In this document: positions 18,237 to 26,458 of the stretch, piece by piece | Numbering within the stretch: position 1 is the first letter of the stretch | Layout: each line of letters opens with the position of its first letter | Source: Pseudomonas sp. MYb327 | Lineage (GTDB): Bacteria; Pseudomonadota; Gammaproteobacteria; Pseudomonadales; Pseudomonadaceae | NCBI RefSeq assembly: GCF_040438925.1 | Contig: NZ_CP159258.1 | Location: 1-64,000, forward strand | Direction: 5' to 3' | DNA length: 64,000 nucleotides | Translations under genes and position numbers: made by a program | The notes under the pieces: generated by a model | Database searches by the model: none | What the model was told of the DNA's origin: nothing | Seen by the model: only the letters and a program-made list of their open reading frames with translations

Positions 18237-19592
18237 ATGACGAACCGTACCCGCATCCTCACCGGCATCACCACCACCGGCACCCCGCACCTGGGCAACT
18301 ACGCCGGCGCCATCCGCCCGGCGATCCTCGCCAGTCGCGACAGCAATGCCGATTCGTTCTACTTCCTGGCCGACTACCACGCCCTGATCAAATGCGATGA
18401 CCCGCTGCGCATCCAGCGCTCGCGTCTGGAAATCGCCGCGACTTGGCTGGCCGGTGGCCTGGATGTGGATCGCGTGACGTTCTATCGCCAGTCCGACATC
18501 CCGGAAATCCCTGAACTGACCTGGCTGCTGACCTGCGTTGCCGCCAAGGGCCTGCTCAACCGTGCCCACGCCTACAAGGCCTCGGTGGACAAGAACGTCG
18601 AGACCGGCGAAGACCCGGATGCCGGTATCACCATGGGCTTGTACAGCTACCCGGTGCTGATGGCCGCGGACATCCTGATGTTCAACGCGCACAAGGTGCC
18701 GGTCGGTCGCGACCAGATCCAGCACGTTGAAATGGCCCGCGACATCGGCCAGCGCTTCAACCACCTGTTTGGTCAGGGCAAAGAATTCTTCACCATGCCT
18801 GAAGCGCTGATCGAAGAGAGCGTGGCCACGCTGCCGGGTCTCGACGGTCGCAAGATGTCGAAGAGCTACGACAACACCATCCCGCTTTTCAGCAGCGCCA
18901 AAGAGATGAAGGACGCGATTTCGCGGATCGTCACCGACTCCCGTGCACCGGGCGAAGCGAAAGATCCGGACAACTCGCACTTGTTCACGCTGTTCCAGGC
19001 CTTCGCCACCCCGGCGCAGGCTGACGAGTTCCGCAGCGAACTGCTGAGCGGCCTGGGTTGGGGCGAGGCGAAGAATCGCCTGTTCCAGTTGCTGGACAAC
19101 GAGCTGGGTGAGTCCCGCGAGCGTTACAACCAGTTGATCGAGCGCCCTGCGGACCTGGAAGACATCCTGCAACACGGGGCGAAAAAGGCCCGTGCGGTCG
19201 CGACGCCGTTCCTCAACGAACTGCGTGAGGCGGTCGGTCTGCGATCTTTCGTGGCTCAGACCCAGGTCGCTGCCACGACCAAGAAAAAAGCCGCGAAAGC
19301 CGCGCGTTTTGTCAGCTTCCGCGAAGACGACGGCAGTTTCCGCTTCCGTTTGCTGGCGGCCGACGGCGAGCAACTGCTGCTGTCACGCAACTTTGCCGAT
19401 GGCAAAACCGCTGGTCAGGTGACCAAGCAACTGCAATCGGGCCAGCCACTGGACGTACGCAGTGAAGACCTGGGCTTCACCGTATGGCTGGAAGGCGAGT
19501 GCGTCGGCGACAGCCCGGCGTTCGCTGACAGCGGCGCCCGTGATGCGGCAATCCAAGCGTTGCGGATTGCTCTGACACCGGTTCAGGAATAA
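18237..19592 (+). CDS. trpS: Tryptophan-tRNA ligase (long form)
   Basis: 451 residues. The class I signature appears as TTGTPHLGNYAGA (HIGH equivalent) near the N-terminus and GRKMSKSYDN (KMSKS) near residue 205. It charges tRNA-Trp. Compared with the common form of about 330 residues, there is a C-terminal extension of about 110 residues (about 345-451), beginning with a Lys/Ala-rich linker (TTKKKAAKAARF) and ending in a small mixed domain; this longer type is usual in pseudomonads. Start ATG 18237 precedes MTNRTRIL; an upstream in-frame TTG is rejected. Confidence 0.95.
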   Translation: MTNRTRILTGITTTGTPHLGNYAGAIRPAILASRDSNADSFYFLADYHALIKCDDPLRIQRSRLEIAATWLAGGLDVDRVTFYRQSDIPEIPELTWLLTCVAAKGLLNRAHAYKASVDKNVETGEDPDAGITMGLYSYPVLMAADILMFNAHKVPVGRDQIQHVEMARDIGQRFNHLFGQGKEFFTMPEALIEESVATLPGLDGRKMSKSYDNTIPLFSSAKEMKDAISRIVTDSRAPGEAKDPDNSHLFTLFQAFATPAQADEFRSELLSGLGWGEAKNRLFQLLDNELGESRERYNQLIERPADLEDILQHGAKKARAVATPFLNELREAVGLRSFVAQTQVAATTKKKAAKAARFVSFREDDGSFRFRLLAADGEQLLLSRNFADGKTAGQVTKQLQSGQPLDVRSEDLGFTVWLEGECVGDSPAFADSGARDAAIQALRIALTPVQE

Positions 19593-19631
19593 TCAACGGC
19601 TCGGCCCGACCAAGGGCTGATTGCCATTCCC

Positions 19632-19663
19632 ACGGGCCGTCGCTACAGTGACGGCCCGTTTTT
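19632..19663 (+). terminator. Terminator after trpS
   Basis: ACGGGCCGTCGC..GTGACGGCCCGTTTTT forms a GC-rich stem followed by T, between trpS and zapE. Confidence 0.82.
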
Positions 19664-19682
19664 GTTGCCTTGCTAACGAATT

Positions 19683-20777
19683 ATGACGCCCCTAGAACGA
19701 TATCAAGCTGATCTGAAACGCCCGGAATTCTTCCATGACGCTGCGCAGGAAACGGCTGTGCGTCATTTGCAACGCCTGTACGACGACCTGGTCGCGGCCG
19801 AGCAGAACAAACCGGGCCTGCTGGGCAAACTGTTTGGCAAGAAGGATCAGGCCCCGGTCAAAGGCCTGTATTTCTGGGGCGGCGTGGGTCGCGGCAAGAC
19901 TTACCTGGTCGACACCTTCTTTGAAGCGCTGCCGTTCAAGGAAAAGACCCGCACTCACTTCCACCGCTTCATGAAGCGCGTGCACGAAGAAATGAAGACC
20001 CTCGGCGGTGAAAAGAACCCGCTGACCATCATCGCCAAGCGCTTTGCTACCGAAGCCCGGGTGATCTGCTTCGATGAGTTCTTCGTTTCCGACATCACCG
20101 ACGCCATGATCCTCGGCACCCTGATGGAAGAGCTGTTCAAGAATGGTGTGACCCTGGTCGCGACATCGAACATCGTGCCGGACGGTCTGTACAAGGACGG
20201 CCTGCAACGTGCGCGCTTCCTCCCGGCCATTGCGCTGATCAAGCAGAACACCGAGATCGTCAACGTCGACAGCGGCGTCGATTATCGTCTGCGTCACCTC
20301 GAACAAGCGGAACTGTTCCACTTCCCGCTCGACGAAGCGTCCCACGAAAGCCTGCGCAAGAGCTTCCGTGCGCTGACGCCGGAATGCACCGCGGCGGTCG
20401 AAAACGACGTGCTGATGATCGAAAACCGTGAAATCCGCGCTGTGCGTACCTGCGATGACGTGGCCTGGTTCGACTTCCGTGAACTGTGCGACGGCCCGCG
20501 CAGCCAGAACGATTACATCGAGCTCGGCAAGATCTTCCACGCCGTGTTGCTCAGCGGTGTCGAGCAAATGAGCGTCACCACCGACGACATCGCCCGACGC
20601 TTCATCAACATGGTCGACGAGTTCTACGACCGTAACGTAAAGCTGATCATTTCTGCTGAAGTCGAGCTCAAGGATCTCTATACCGGTGGTCGTTTGAATT
20701 TCGAGTTCCAGCGTACCTTGAGCCGTCTGCTGGAAATGCAGTCCCACGAATTCCTGTCCCGGGCGCACAAGCCTTAG
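19683..20777 (+). CDS. zapE: Cell division ATPase ZapE (AFG1 family)
   Basis: 364 residues of the AFG1/ZapE AAA family. Walker A is GGVGRGKTYL (about residues 65-74), with Walker B CFDEFFV and the sensor region LVATSNIVPD. ZapE associates with FtsZ and destabilises its polymers during late constriction, especially under stress. It is a separate transcription unit between two terminators, and its start ATG follows the trpS terminator closely. Confidence 0.94.
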   Translation: MTPLERYQADLKRPEFFHDAAQETAVRHLQRLYDDLVAAEQNKPGLLGKLFGKKDQAPVKGLYFWGGVGRGKTYLVDTFFEALPFKEKTRTHFHRFMKRVHEEMKTLGGEKNPLTIIAKRFATEARVICFDEFFVSDITDAMILGTLMEELFKNGVTLVATSNIVPDGLYKDGLQRARFLPAIALIKQNTEIVNVDSGVDYRLRHLEQAELFHFPLDEASHESLRKSFRALTPECTAAVENDVLMIENREIRAVRTCDDVAWFDFRELCDGPRSQNDYIELGKIFHAVLLSGVEQMSVTTDDIARRFINMVDEFYDRNVKLIISAEVELKDLYTGGRLNFEFQRTLSRLLEMQSHEFLSRAHKP

Positions 20778-20793
20778 GATTATTCGGATACTG

Positions 20794-20824
20794 AAAAGGC
20801 CTGCGATTGCAGGCCTTTTTTTTG
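20794..20824 (+). terminator. Terminator after zapE
   Basis: AAAAGGCCTGC-GATT-GCAGGCCTTTTTTTT: a perfect stem with a four-base loop and a long T run. Confidence 0.93.
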
Positions 20825-20856
20825 CCTTGAATTCCTTGCTACTGATACCCCAATCC

Positions 20857-20935
20857 GTAGGAGCCGGCTTGCTGGCGATTTCGACGACGCGGTGTGTCAG
20901 TCACACCGCCATCGCTGGCAAGTCAGCTCCTACAG
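20857..20935. repeat. REPIN overlapping the asparaginase-like gene end
   Basis: GTAGGAGCCGGCTTGCTGGCGAT at the left and the inverted ATCGCTGGCAAGTCAGCTCCTAC at the right. The right arm reaches 20935 and contains, on the minus strand, the TAG stop codon (20932-20930) of the asparaginase-like gene. Confidence 0.9.
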
Positions 20936-21913
20936 AGAAAGGCTGAGATAGCGCGGCAACTCATGCTGCCGCTTACAGCCAAGAAGCAGCCACAACAGAA
21001 CCCTGGCTTTTCGTGGGCAGAGAAACCCGGCCATTGATGCACCCTTGCGAATCAGGTCCATCTCACTGCCGATAAAACCGTAGGTGGATTGCGCGGTGGA
21101 GCCGGAGCCGGTGCGGGTCGCAATGATCACGGGGATTTTTTCGGCGATGTGTTCGATCACTTCGGCCCATTTCTGCGAAACGTGGCCGGCGCCGAAGGCG
21201 GCGATCACCAGTCCGTCGTAACCCAGCTCCAGGATGTTTTCCAATATCAGCGTATCGGCAGAAAGCGACCCCTCCAGCAGGGCAACCTTCTGTGTGGAGT
21301 GTTGCGGCAGGGGTAAACAGATCCGCTCGGTCGGCTGACGGAAATAGCGAACGATGTCTTCCACGAGCAGGCCGGCGGGGCCGAAAACAGGGGACGAGAA
21401 CGCCTGCAGGGCCAGCGAATCGGTTTTGCGCACGCGGCTCGCCTGATGAATCTGCCCGTTCATCACGACCTGAACACCGCGTTGTCGACTGCCATCAGCC
21501 AGTGCGACGCGGCAAGCATCCAGCAGATTCGCCGGCCCATCGGCGCCTGCCTGTTTGGCCGAACGCATGGCACCGGTCAAAACCAACGGTTCGTCGCGGT
21601 CCCAAAGATAATCAAAAAACACCGCCGTTTCTTCGAGCGTATCGGTGCCTTGGGTAATGACGACGCCACGGGCGCCTTGCTCAACCTGGTATGTCGCCCA
21701 GGACAGGACGCTCAGCAATACCTCGAAATTCAATGAGGCGCTGGGTAACAGGCCGAGTGTTTCGACAGTCACCCGAGCCAGCGCCGTCAACTCTGGCACG
21801 GAGGCCAACAGGGTTTCGCCGCTGACAGTGGGAATTACGCCTTCACCGGCATTCCTGGCTTGCATGCTCACCGTGCCACCGAGCGCCGCGATGGCCAGTT
21901 TGGGCAGGTCCAT
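20930..21913 (-). CDS. Asparaginase-family amidohydrolase
   Basis: 327 residues without a signal peptide, so probably cytoplasmic. The two threonine active-site motifs are intact: ALGGTVSM (Thr14) and ITQGTDTLEET (Thr90, Asp91), with Lys163 in RVRKTDS. The family hydrolyses asparagine or glutamine side-chain amides; here the true substrate may be another amide linked to the upstream enzymes. The ATG is preceded by GAGGTATC. It is the last gene of the minus-strand cluster, 82 bases after the membrane protein gene. Its TAG stop lies inside a REP, and the last residues (PRYLSLSL) look unconserved. Confidence 0.9.
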   Translation of the reverse strand: MDLPKLAIAALGGTVSMQARNAGEGVIPTVSGETLLASVPELTALARVTVETLGLLPSASLNFEVLLSVLSWATYQVEQGARGVVITQGTDTLEETAVFFDYLWDRDEPLVLTGAMRSAKQAGADGPANLLDACRVALADGSRQRGVQVVMNGQIHQASRVRKTDSLALQAFSSPVFGPAGLLVEDIVRYFRQPTERICLPLPQHSTQKVALLEGSLSADTLILENILELGYDGLVIAAFGAGHVSQKWAEVIEHIAEKIPVIIATRTGSGSTAQSTYGFIGSEMDLIRKGASMAGFLCPRKARVLLWLLLGCKRQHELPRYLSLSL

Positions 21914-21995
21914 TTGATACCTCGCATGTTCGTGATGAAAAAGGGCTGTATCCGCTGTTGAGGCTGCGATACAGCCGAAGGACAGGGTGCGTGTG

Positions 21996-23201
21996 TCAGT
22001 TGGCGATCAGCCATCCAATCAGTGGAATGATCAGCAACGTGCTGATGGCCATGGACAGGACATTGCCGATGTAGGCGTGCATGTCGGCCGGCAACCGCTT
22101 GGCAATCGCACACGCCAGGGGCGGGGCGATCAACGCCCCCAGCAGTGCGCTTGAGGCGATGACCTGCCAACTGCCGCCATGGGTCAACAGCGCCGCCGGC
22201 ACAACGGACACCAGCGGAATGTAGGTGGGATACCAGCCGCGCAACATCCACTGTCGGCGCCAGATCATGATGCCGATGGCCGAGGTCAACGCTTGGGCGC
22301 CGATCAGTTGGGGCAGCAGGCCTGAGCCGTAAACCGGGCTCAGGGGGTTCAAGGTGTAAGCCAGCAGCGCACCGAGGATCAATCCGAGGCTGGCCAATTC
22401 ATTGCCGAAGAACGGCGCCTCGGAAAAGTCCGCGAGGATCCGGCGCAGGGTCCAGATGACGCCGTAGTCGGGCGTCCTGGTGGTGGCGGGTGCAGCGTCG
22501 GAGGGCTTCTCGGCAAAGTCCGGTCGCGCGGACTTCACCAGGCTCGGCAGGTATCGACAGAGCAGGAAGGCAAACACACTGGCGACTGCCATGCCCGAGA
22601 CATTGCCGATCACCACTGGCAAGCCCAGCGGGTTGCACAGGTAATTGACGATCAGCAAACACATCGGCGTGACGAGCACGGCGCCCATGATTGCGCCGTT
22701 GATGGCGACCCTCCAGCCCGCGCCAAACATCAGCACCATCGCCGCCGGAAGTGAAACAAAGGCGACAAAGGTCGGTTGCCAGCTGTTGGCCGTCATCGTC
22801 CAGCCCCACAGCAGATTGCTCAACAACAGGCCCAGTAGTGAGCTGGTGATCAGCCATGGCCACAAACCGGTCCCGTAGCAGATGGCAAAACCTTGCCAGG
22901 TTTTCCCCGTCCTGTTCGCCCAATAGGCCAGATAGGCGCCCGCCAATAACCCGATAGAGGCGAACTCGTGTTTGTAGAAGGCAACTTCGCTGATGTCGCC
23001 AAGTACCCAGCGTAACCAGGCACTCGGCTCCGGAATCGCAGACACCATGTCGCTGTAGCCTGGCCAGTGGGCCGACCATAGGGAACGGTTAGTGAAAGAA
23101 AGCCAGATAATCAGCAGAACTGTGCCAATCATCAGCAGGATGATCGCCGTATCAATGGTCGATCGGTGCGTAAGCCGGTTTTTCTCGGTGGTGATGTCCA
23201 T
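21996..23201 (-). CDS. Membrane protein with internal 5+5 duplication, possible carrier
   Basis: 401 residues, not recognised as a named family. After one N-terminal helix (18-36) come two similar halves of about 155 residues (about 62-222 and 249-401). Matches include SEVAFYKHEFASIGLLAG versus SEAPFFGNELASLGLILG, SWQPTFVAFVSLPAA versus GWYPTYIPLVSVVPAA, and VIGNVSGMAVA versus YIGNVLSMAIS. Each half appears to hold five hydrophobic helices, giving about 11 in total. A 5+5 repeat is typical of secondary carriers, so transport is plausible but inferred. Start ATG 23201 has AGGAGA; only 17 bases separate it from the nitrilase stop, which supports one operon. Confidence 0.82.
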   Translation of the reverse strand: MDITTEKNRLTHRSTIDTAIILLMIGTVLLIIWLSFTNRSLWSAHWPGYSDMVSAIPEPSAWLRWVLGDISEVAFYKHEFASIGLLAGAYLAYWANRTGKTWQGFAICYGTGLWPWLITSSLLGLLLSNLLWGWTMTANSWQPTFVAFVSLPAAMVLMFGAGWRVAINGAIMGAVLVTPMCLLIVNYLCNPLGLPVVIGNVSGMAVASVFAFLLCRYLPSLVKSARPDFAEKPSDAAPATTRTPDYGVIWTLRRILADFSEAPFFGNELASLGLILGALLAYTLNPLSPVYGSGLLPQLIGAQALTSAIGIMIWRRQWMLRGWYPTYIPLVSVVPAALLTHGGSWQVIASSALLGALIAPPLACAIAKRLPADMHAYIGNVLSMAISTLLIIPLIGWLIAN

Positions 23202-23218
23202 GTTCGATGTCTCCTGTT

Positions 23219-24106
23219 TCAGCGCGGGAGACATGGGTGTTGGGTATAACCGAGCATTTGATCATAGAGATCGGCCCGGCGATCGCGGTGCAGGTCGTTC
23301 AGGCTGTTCCAGATAGGCGCGCTGCGGGAGCTGGTCAGGTCGATATCGGCAAACAGGATTTCCTGCTGGTCTGCCGATGCCACTGGGCCAATCGGCCAGC
23401 CGTTGGTCCCGGCAATCAGCGAGCAACCCAGATAACGGGCACCGCGCTCCTCGCCGATGCGGCTTGCGGCGGCGATAAACACGTTGTTGACGTGAGCAGC
23501 GGTCATAGTCAGATACGACGCCATGCACTTGCCAGCGTCATCGAACAGCGGCGGCGGTGTCCACACCCAGTTGTTCAGGCTGCAAATGATGTCGGCCCCT
23601 TGCTGGCTGAGGATTCGCGGTACTTCCGGAAACCAGATGTCCCAGCAGATCAACAATCCGATGCGCCCAATGGGTGTGTCGAAAACCGGAAAACCCAGGT
23701 TGCCCGGCGTAAACCAGAGCTTCTCGAGGTTCCACAAATGGGCTTTGCGGTACTTGCCGATAAACCCGTCCGGCCCGACCAGAACGCCGGTGTTGAAAAG
23801 CTGCATGCCATCGCGCTCGGTCAGGCCGGCCACGAGGTAGATGCCGTGCTCGCGGGCGAAGTCCATCCAGACCTTTACGCTCGGGCCATTGGGCACGGCC
23901 TCCGAGTGGGCAAAGGCATCCTGTCGATTGCTGAAGAAATACCCGGTACTCGAAAGCTCGGGCAACACGATGAGATTCGCCCCACCGTTTACCGCTTCCA
24001 GCGCCAGTTCCAGGCTGCGATGCAGATTGCCTTCACGTTTCTCGATGCCGACTTGTGGATCGAATTGCACGACTGCTACACGAACAGGGCTTGTTGGCTC
24101 GCTCAT
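23219..24106 (-). CDS. Nitrilase-superfamily amidase (carbon-nitrogen hydrolase)
   Basis: 295 residues. The catalytic triad is complete: Glu50 in VLPELSSTGY, Lys121 in GKYRKAHLW and Cys154 in LICWDIWFPE. The sequence is of the aliphatic amidase/DavA-like kind that hydrolyses amides to acid and ammonia rather than true nitriles. Next to an amino-acid monooxygenase-like gene, it would hydrolyse the amide that such enzymes release, as in the Lys to 5-aminovaleramide to 5-aminovalerate or Trp to indoleacetamide to indoleacetate routes. AGAGGT precedes the ATG. The actual substrate is unknown. Confidence 0.88.
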   Translation of the reverse strand: MSEPTSPVRVAVVQFDPQVGIEKREGNLHRSLELALEAVNGGANLIVLPELSSTGYFFSNRQDAFAHSEAVPNGPSVKVWMDFAREHGIYLVAGLTERDGMQLFNTGVLVGPDGFIGKYRKAHLWNLEKLWFTPGNLGFPVFDTPIGRIGLLICWDIWFPEVPRILSQQGADIICSLNNWVWTPPPLFDDAGKCMASYLTMTAAHVNNVFIAAASRIGEERGARYLGCSLIAGTNGWPIGPVASADQQEILFADIDLTSSRSAPIWNSLNDLHRDRRADLYDQMLGYTQHPCLPR

Positions 24107-24315
24107 TCCCGATGACCTCTTTTTTATTGTTATTCACACTGTTGAACTGCGTGTTTATAAGAGTTGAATCGGGTGTGGCGCGTAAGTCAGCGGCTTCCGG
24201 TAAGGCTGTAGTCCTTATCCGAAGATGCATCGGCGGGAGATTTGAACGGGCAGGCCTGAAGAGGCGCGGAGGTAGAGCCAATGCACGTCGTGCATGGCTC
24301 CGGGGCGGGGGCGGA
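24107..24315. other. 209-base gap inside the minus-strand cluster
   Basis: No coding potential is seen between the FAD enzyme gene and the nitrilase gene. The gap holds an imperfect hairpin (GAGCCAATGCAC / GTGCATGGCTC, about 24273-24299) without a following T run on either strand, and it could carry an internal promoter. Confidence 0.5.
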
Positions 24316-26262
24316 TCAGGTTTTGAGCTGGTACTGCGGGTAATCACTCATGGAAAACCCGCCGTTGAACGTTGCGGCGGTTTTGTTGCAAATGTGAATA
24401 ACCGCATCGACGGCACCGCGAAAGCACGGTTCGGTCCATCCGGCGTCGACTGAAAATGACTCTCCGGAAAAATACAGGCCTGAAACCTGTGCGAAGTCCC
24501 GGTTGTACTTCATCAGGCTGACCGCATCGTAGTAGGTGCCGGGGCGGTACAGTTTTGCGCAGCCCAGCGCGTTTTTGTCGGTGATCCAGCGCTGCACCAC
24601 GGCTTGCTCAATGCTGATGTAAGGAGAGATTTTCTCCTCGATATTGGTGGCGTTCATGAGGATGCGGTCCAGCTCCTCCGCACACTTGGTGACCAACTCT
24701 TTATCGCTGAATGACGCGAGTTTGGTGGCATCGTCCTCCCAGGTGTAACTCAGGAGGATGCAGTCATAGCTGTAATGTTCGTTGTAGCGGTAGGTGTAGA
24801 CGTCGTGAATAAAACTGTCGGTGACGATGGCTTGCGGGATGTTGGTGTTTTTTGAAAGAAATGATTTTTTCAGCGGTGCATAGACTTTGCAGCTGGTCTC
24901 CCAGTGCGCCGTCTTATAGGCATTGATGGTCTCGAACGGCAGCATTTCCTGGGTGAAGTTTTCCAGTGTGATGCGTGTTTCGATCAGCCAGGAGGGAAGC
25001 GTCACGATGACCGAGTCAAAGTCATCGAAGTGCTCCTGGGTTTGTTCGGGCTGGCTGTGTTTCCAATTGAAATAAACGCGTGTTTTCTGGTTGGCGAGTT
25101 TCTTGAGTTTGGTGACTGAGGAGTCAGTCAGCAGGCCGTTACTTCGTTGGCGGCTATGGTCGTAGACGGACTTTGCGGTTTCGTCGATGTTCATGAACAA
25201 CAAGCATTCGTCCACCGCTGCAAGCCCGATGTAGCGAGGCCTGTCAAAGCTCAGGCCTGTCGAATCAAAAACCGCTTCGCTGTGCAGATGGGGTGAGGTC
25301 AGCGGATTGCCGTTGGTGTCGACCCGTCCGTGAATCAGTTGCAGTTGGCTGCTGAATCCAAAAATGGCGGTGCGCAGCGGATAGAGGCAGCAGACGTCGT
25401 AAAAGGCTCCCCAGCTGCCGTCACCAATGCCGATCGCGTAGAAAATCGCCGATTCTTCTGCGGACATTCCCATGCCGCCAAAGTCCCCTGGCGACTGTTC
25501 ATCCCAGGTTTCCAGTGCCGGCATACTGACCAGGTCGCGGAAGGAAACGCTCTCGTATTTTTCCACGATAGCGGCCCACATGACTTCCCATTTCTCGCTG
25601 GCATAAACCTCTGCAACGTGCCGGGTCATGCGATCGGCAAAGTCTTTCCACTTCGCGTAGACCTTTTGCAGTTCTTTGCCGGGAGGCGGGGTCAGGCCAT
25701 CGGCGTTTTTCCAGATCAACATCTGCGGCGTCGCCCCACCGCCCATGCTGCCCTCTCGAAGGTAGATGCCGGTCGAGTGCACCCACTGGCTTCCGGGGTT
25801 GGCAAAATCTGAATACGCCAGGTCGAATGTCTTGGCGTAGTAAGCCATGAGTGACCGGCCCTCGATCGGTGGTTCATCCGCCCGGTTGAAGAAGGGCATG
25901 CGCATGGCGCCCATCTCGAATGGGGTATGGCTTTGCGTGGAGTGTGGGCTGCCTTGAACGGTCAGGTGCCTGCCGCCAATGCGTGTGGATTGTTCGATGA
26001 GGGTGATATGGGTGAAACCGCAGCGGTAGAGTTCTCTGGCGGCGGTCAGGCCGGTTACACCGGCGCCAATGATGCAGATTTTGTGGCTTGGGTCTGTCGC
26101 CCTGGCGATGCCGTTTTCCTGTTCGACCAGTGTTCGATAGTCGAAGCACAAGTCCGGCGGGTTGGGAAAACGAGCGGCCCATTTGTTCGTGGTTGAGCGC
26201 TTGGTGCGCACGCCGTCCCTGGTCACGTATGAGGGGTAGTTGTAGCTTGATCCGATAGTCAC
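24316..26262 (-). CDS. FAD-dependent amino-acid monooxygenase/oxidase (Trp/Lys/Phe 2-monooxygenase-like)
   Basis: 648 residues of the flavin amine-oxidase superfamily. The FAD-binding motif CIIGAGVTGLTAARELY lies about 63-79, followed by the IEQSTRIGGR end of the Rossmann unit. FEMGAMRMPFF matches the conserved GAMRFP segment, with the flavin-contact Arg, of Trp 2-monooxygenase and Phe oxidase. SYTWEDDATKL and the C-terminal SGESFSVDAGWTEPCFRGA also match that subgroup. Such enzymes oxidatively decarboxylate an amino acid to its amide, or deaminate it. It starts at GTG 26262 after GGGAAG. It heads the cluster with the nitrilase, membrane and asparaginase-like genes; the substrate is not predictable. 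Confidence 0.85.
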   Translation of the reverse strand: MTIGSSYNYPSYVTRDGVRTKRSTTNKWAARFPNPPDLCFDYRTLVEQENGIARATDPSHKICIIGAGVTGLTAARELYRCGFTHITLIEQSTRIGGRHLTVQGSPHSTQSHTPFEMGAMRMPFFNRADEPPIEGRSLMAYYAKTFDLAYSDFANPGSQWVHSTGIYLREGSMGGGATPQMLIWKNADGLTPPPGKELQKVYAKWKDFADRMTRHVAEVYASEKWEVMWAAIVEKYESVSFRDLVSMPALETWDEQSPGDFGGMGMSAEESAIFYAIGIGDGSWGAFYDVCCLYPLRTAIFGFSSQLQLIHGRVDTNGNPLTSPHLHSEAVFDSTGLSFDRPRYIGLAAVDECLLFMNIDETAKSVYDHSRQRSNGLLTDSSVTKLKKLANQKTRVYFNWKHSQPEQTQEHFDDFDSVIVTLPSWLIETRITLENFTQEMLPFETINAYKTAHWETSCKVYAPLKKSFLSKNTNIPQAIVTDSFIHDVYTYRYNEHYSYDCILLSYTWEDDATKLASFSDKELVTKCAEELDRILMNATNIEEKISPYISIEQAVVQRWITDKNALGCAKLYRPGTYYDAVSLMKYNRDFAQVSGLYFSGESFSVDAGWTEPCFRGAVDAVIHICNKTAATFNGGFSMSDYPQYQLKT

Positions 26263-26402
26263 TGTTGATCTTCCCTGTCAGCACTGATGGTGTTTGCAGG
26301 GAGAAATATTGGAGATTTGGCGGGTTGACGTACATGAGCCAAGTCGGCTTCTTCCGGGCTCCGCATTCGGTTTTTTGCGTAGGAAAGTGTGTGCATCTAG
26401 GT

Positions 26403-26439
26403 CCCTTGTGGGAGCGAACCTGCTCGCTCCTACAAGGGA
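26403..26439. repeat. Single REP palindrome
   Basis: CCCTTGTGGGAGCGAACC / TGCTCGCTCCTACAAGGG, a compact palindrome between the GlxA regulator gene and the start of the FAD enzyme gene. Both genes lie on the minus strand, so it may help end the regulator transcript. Confidence 0.75.
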
Positions 26440-26458
26440 TTTGTGTCCGACTCAGGTG

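Noticed and set aside
24273..24299. Hairpin after the FAD enzyme gene considered as a terminator
   Set aside because: No T run follows on the minus strand and the stem has a bulge; kept only as part of the gap description.
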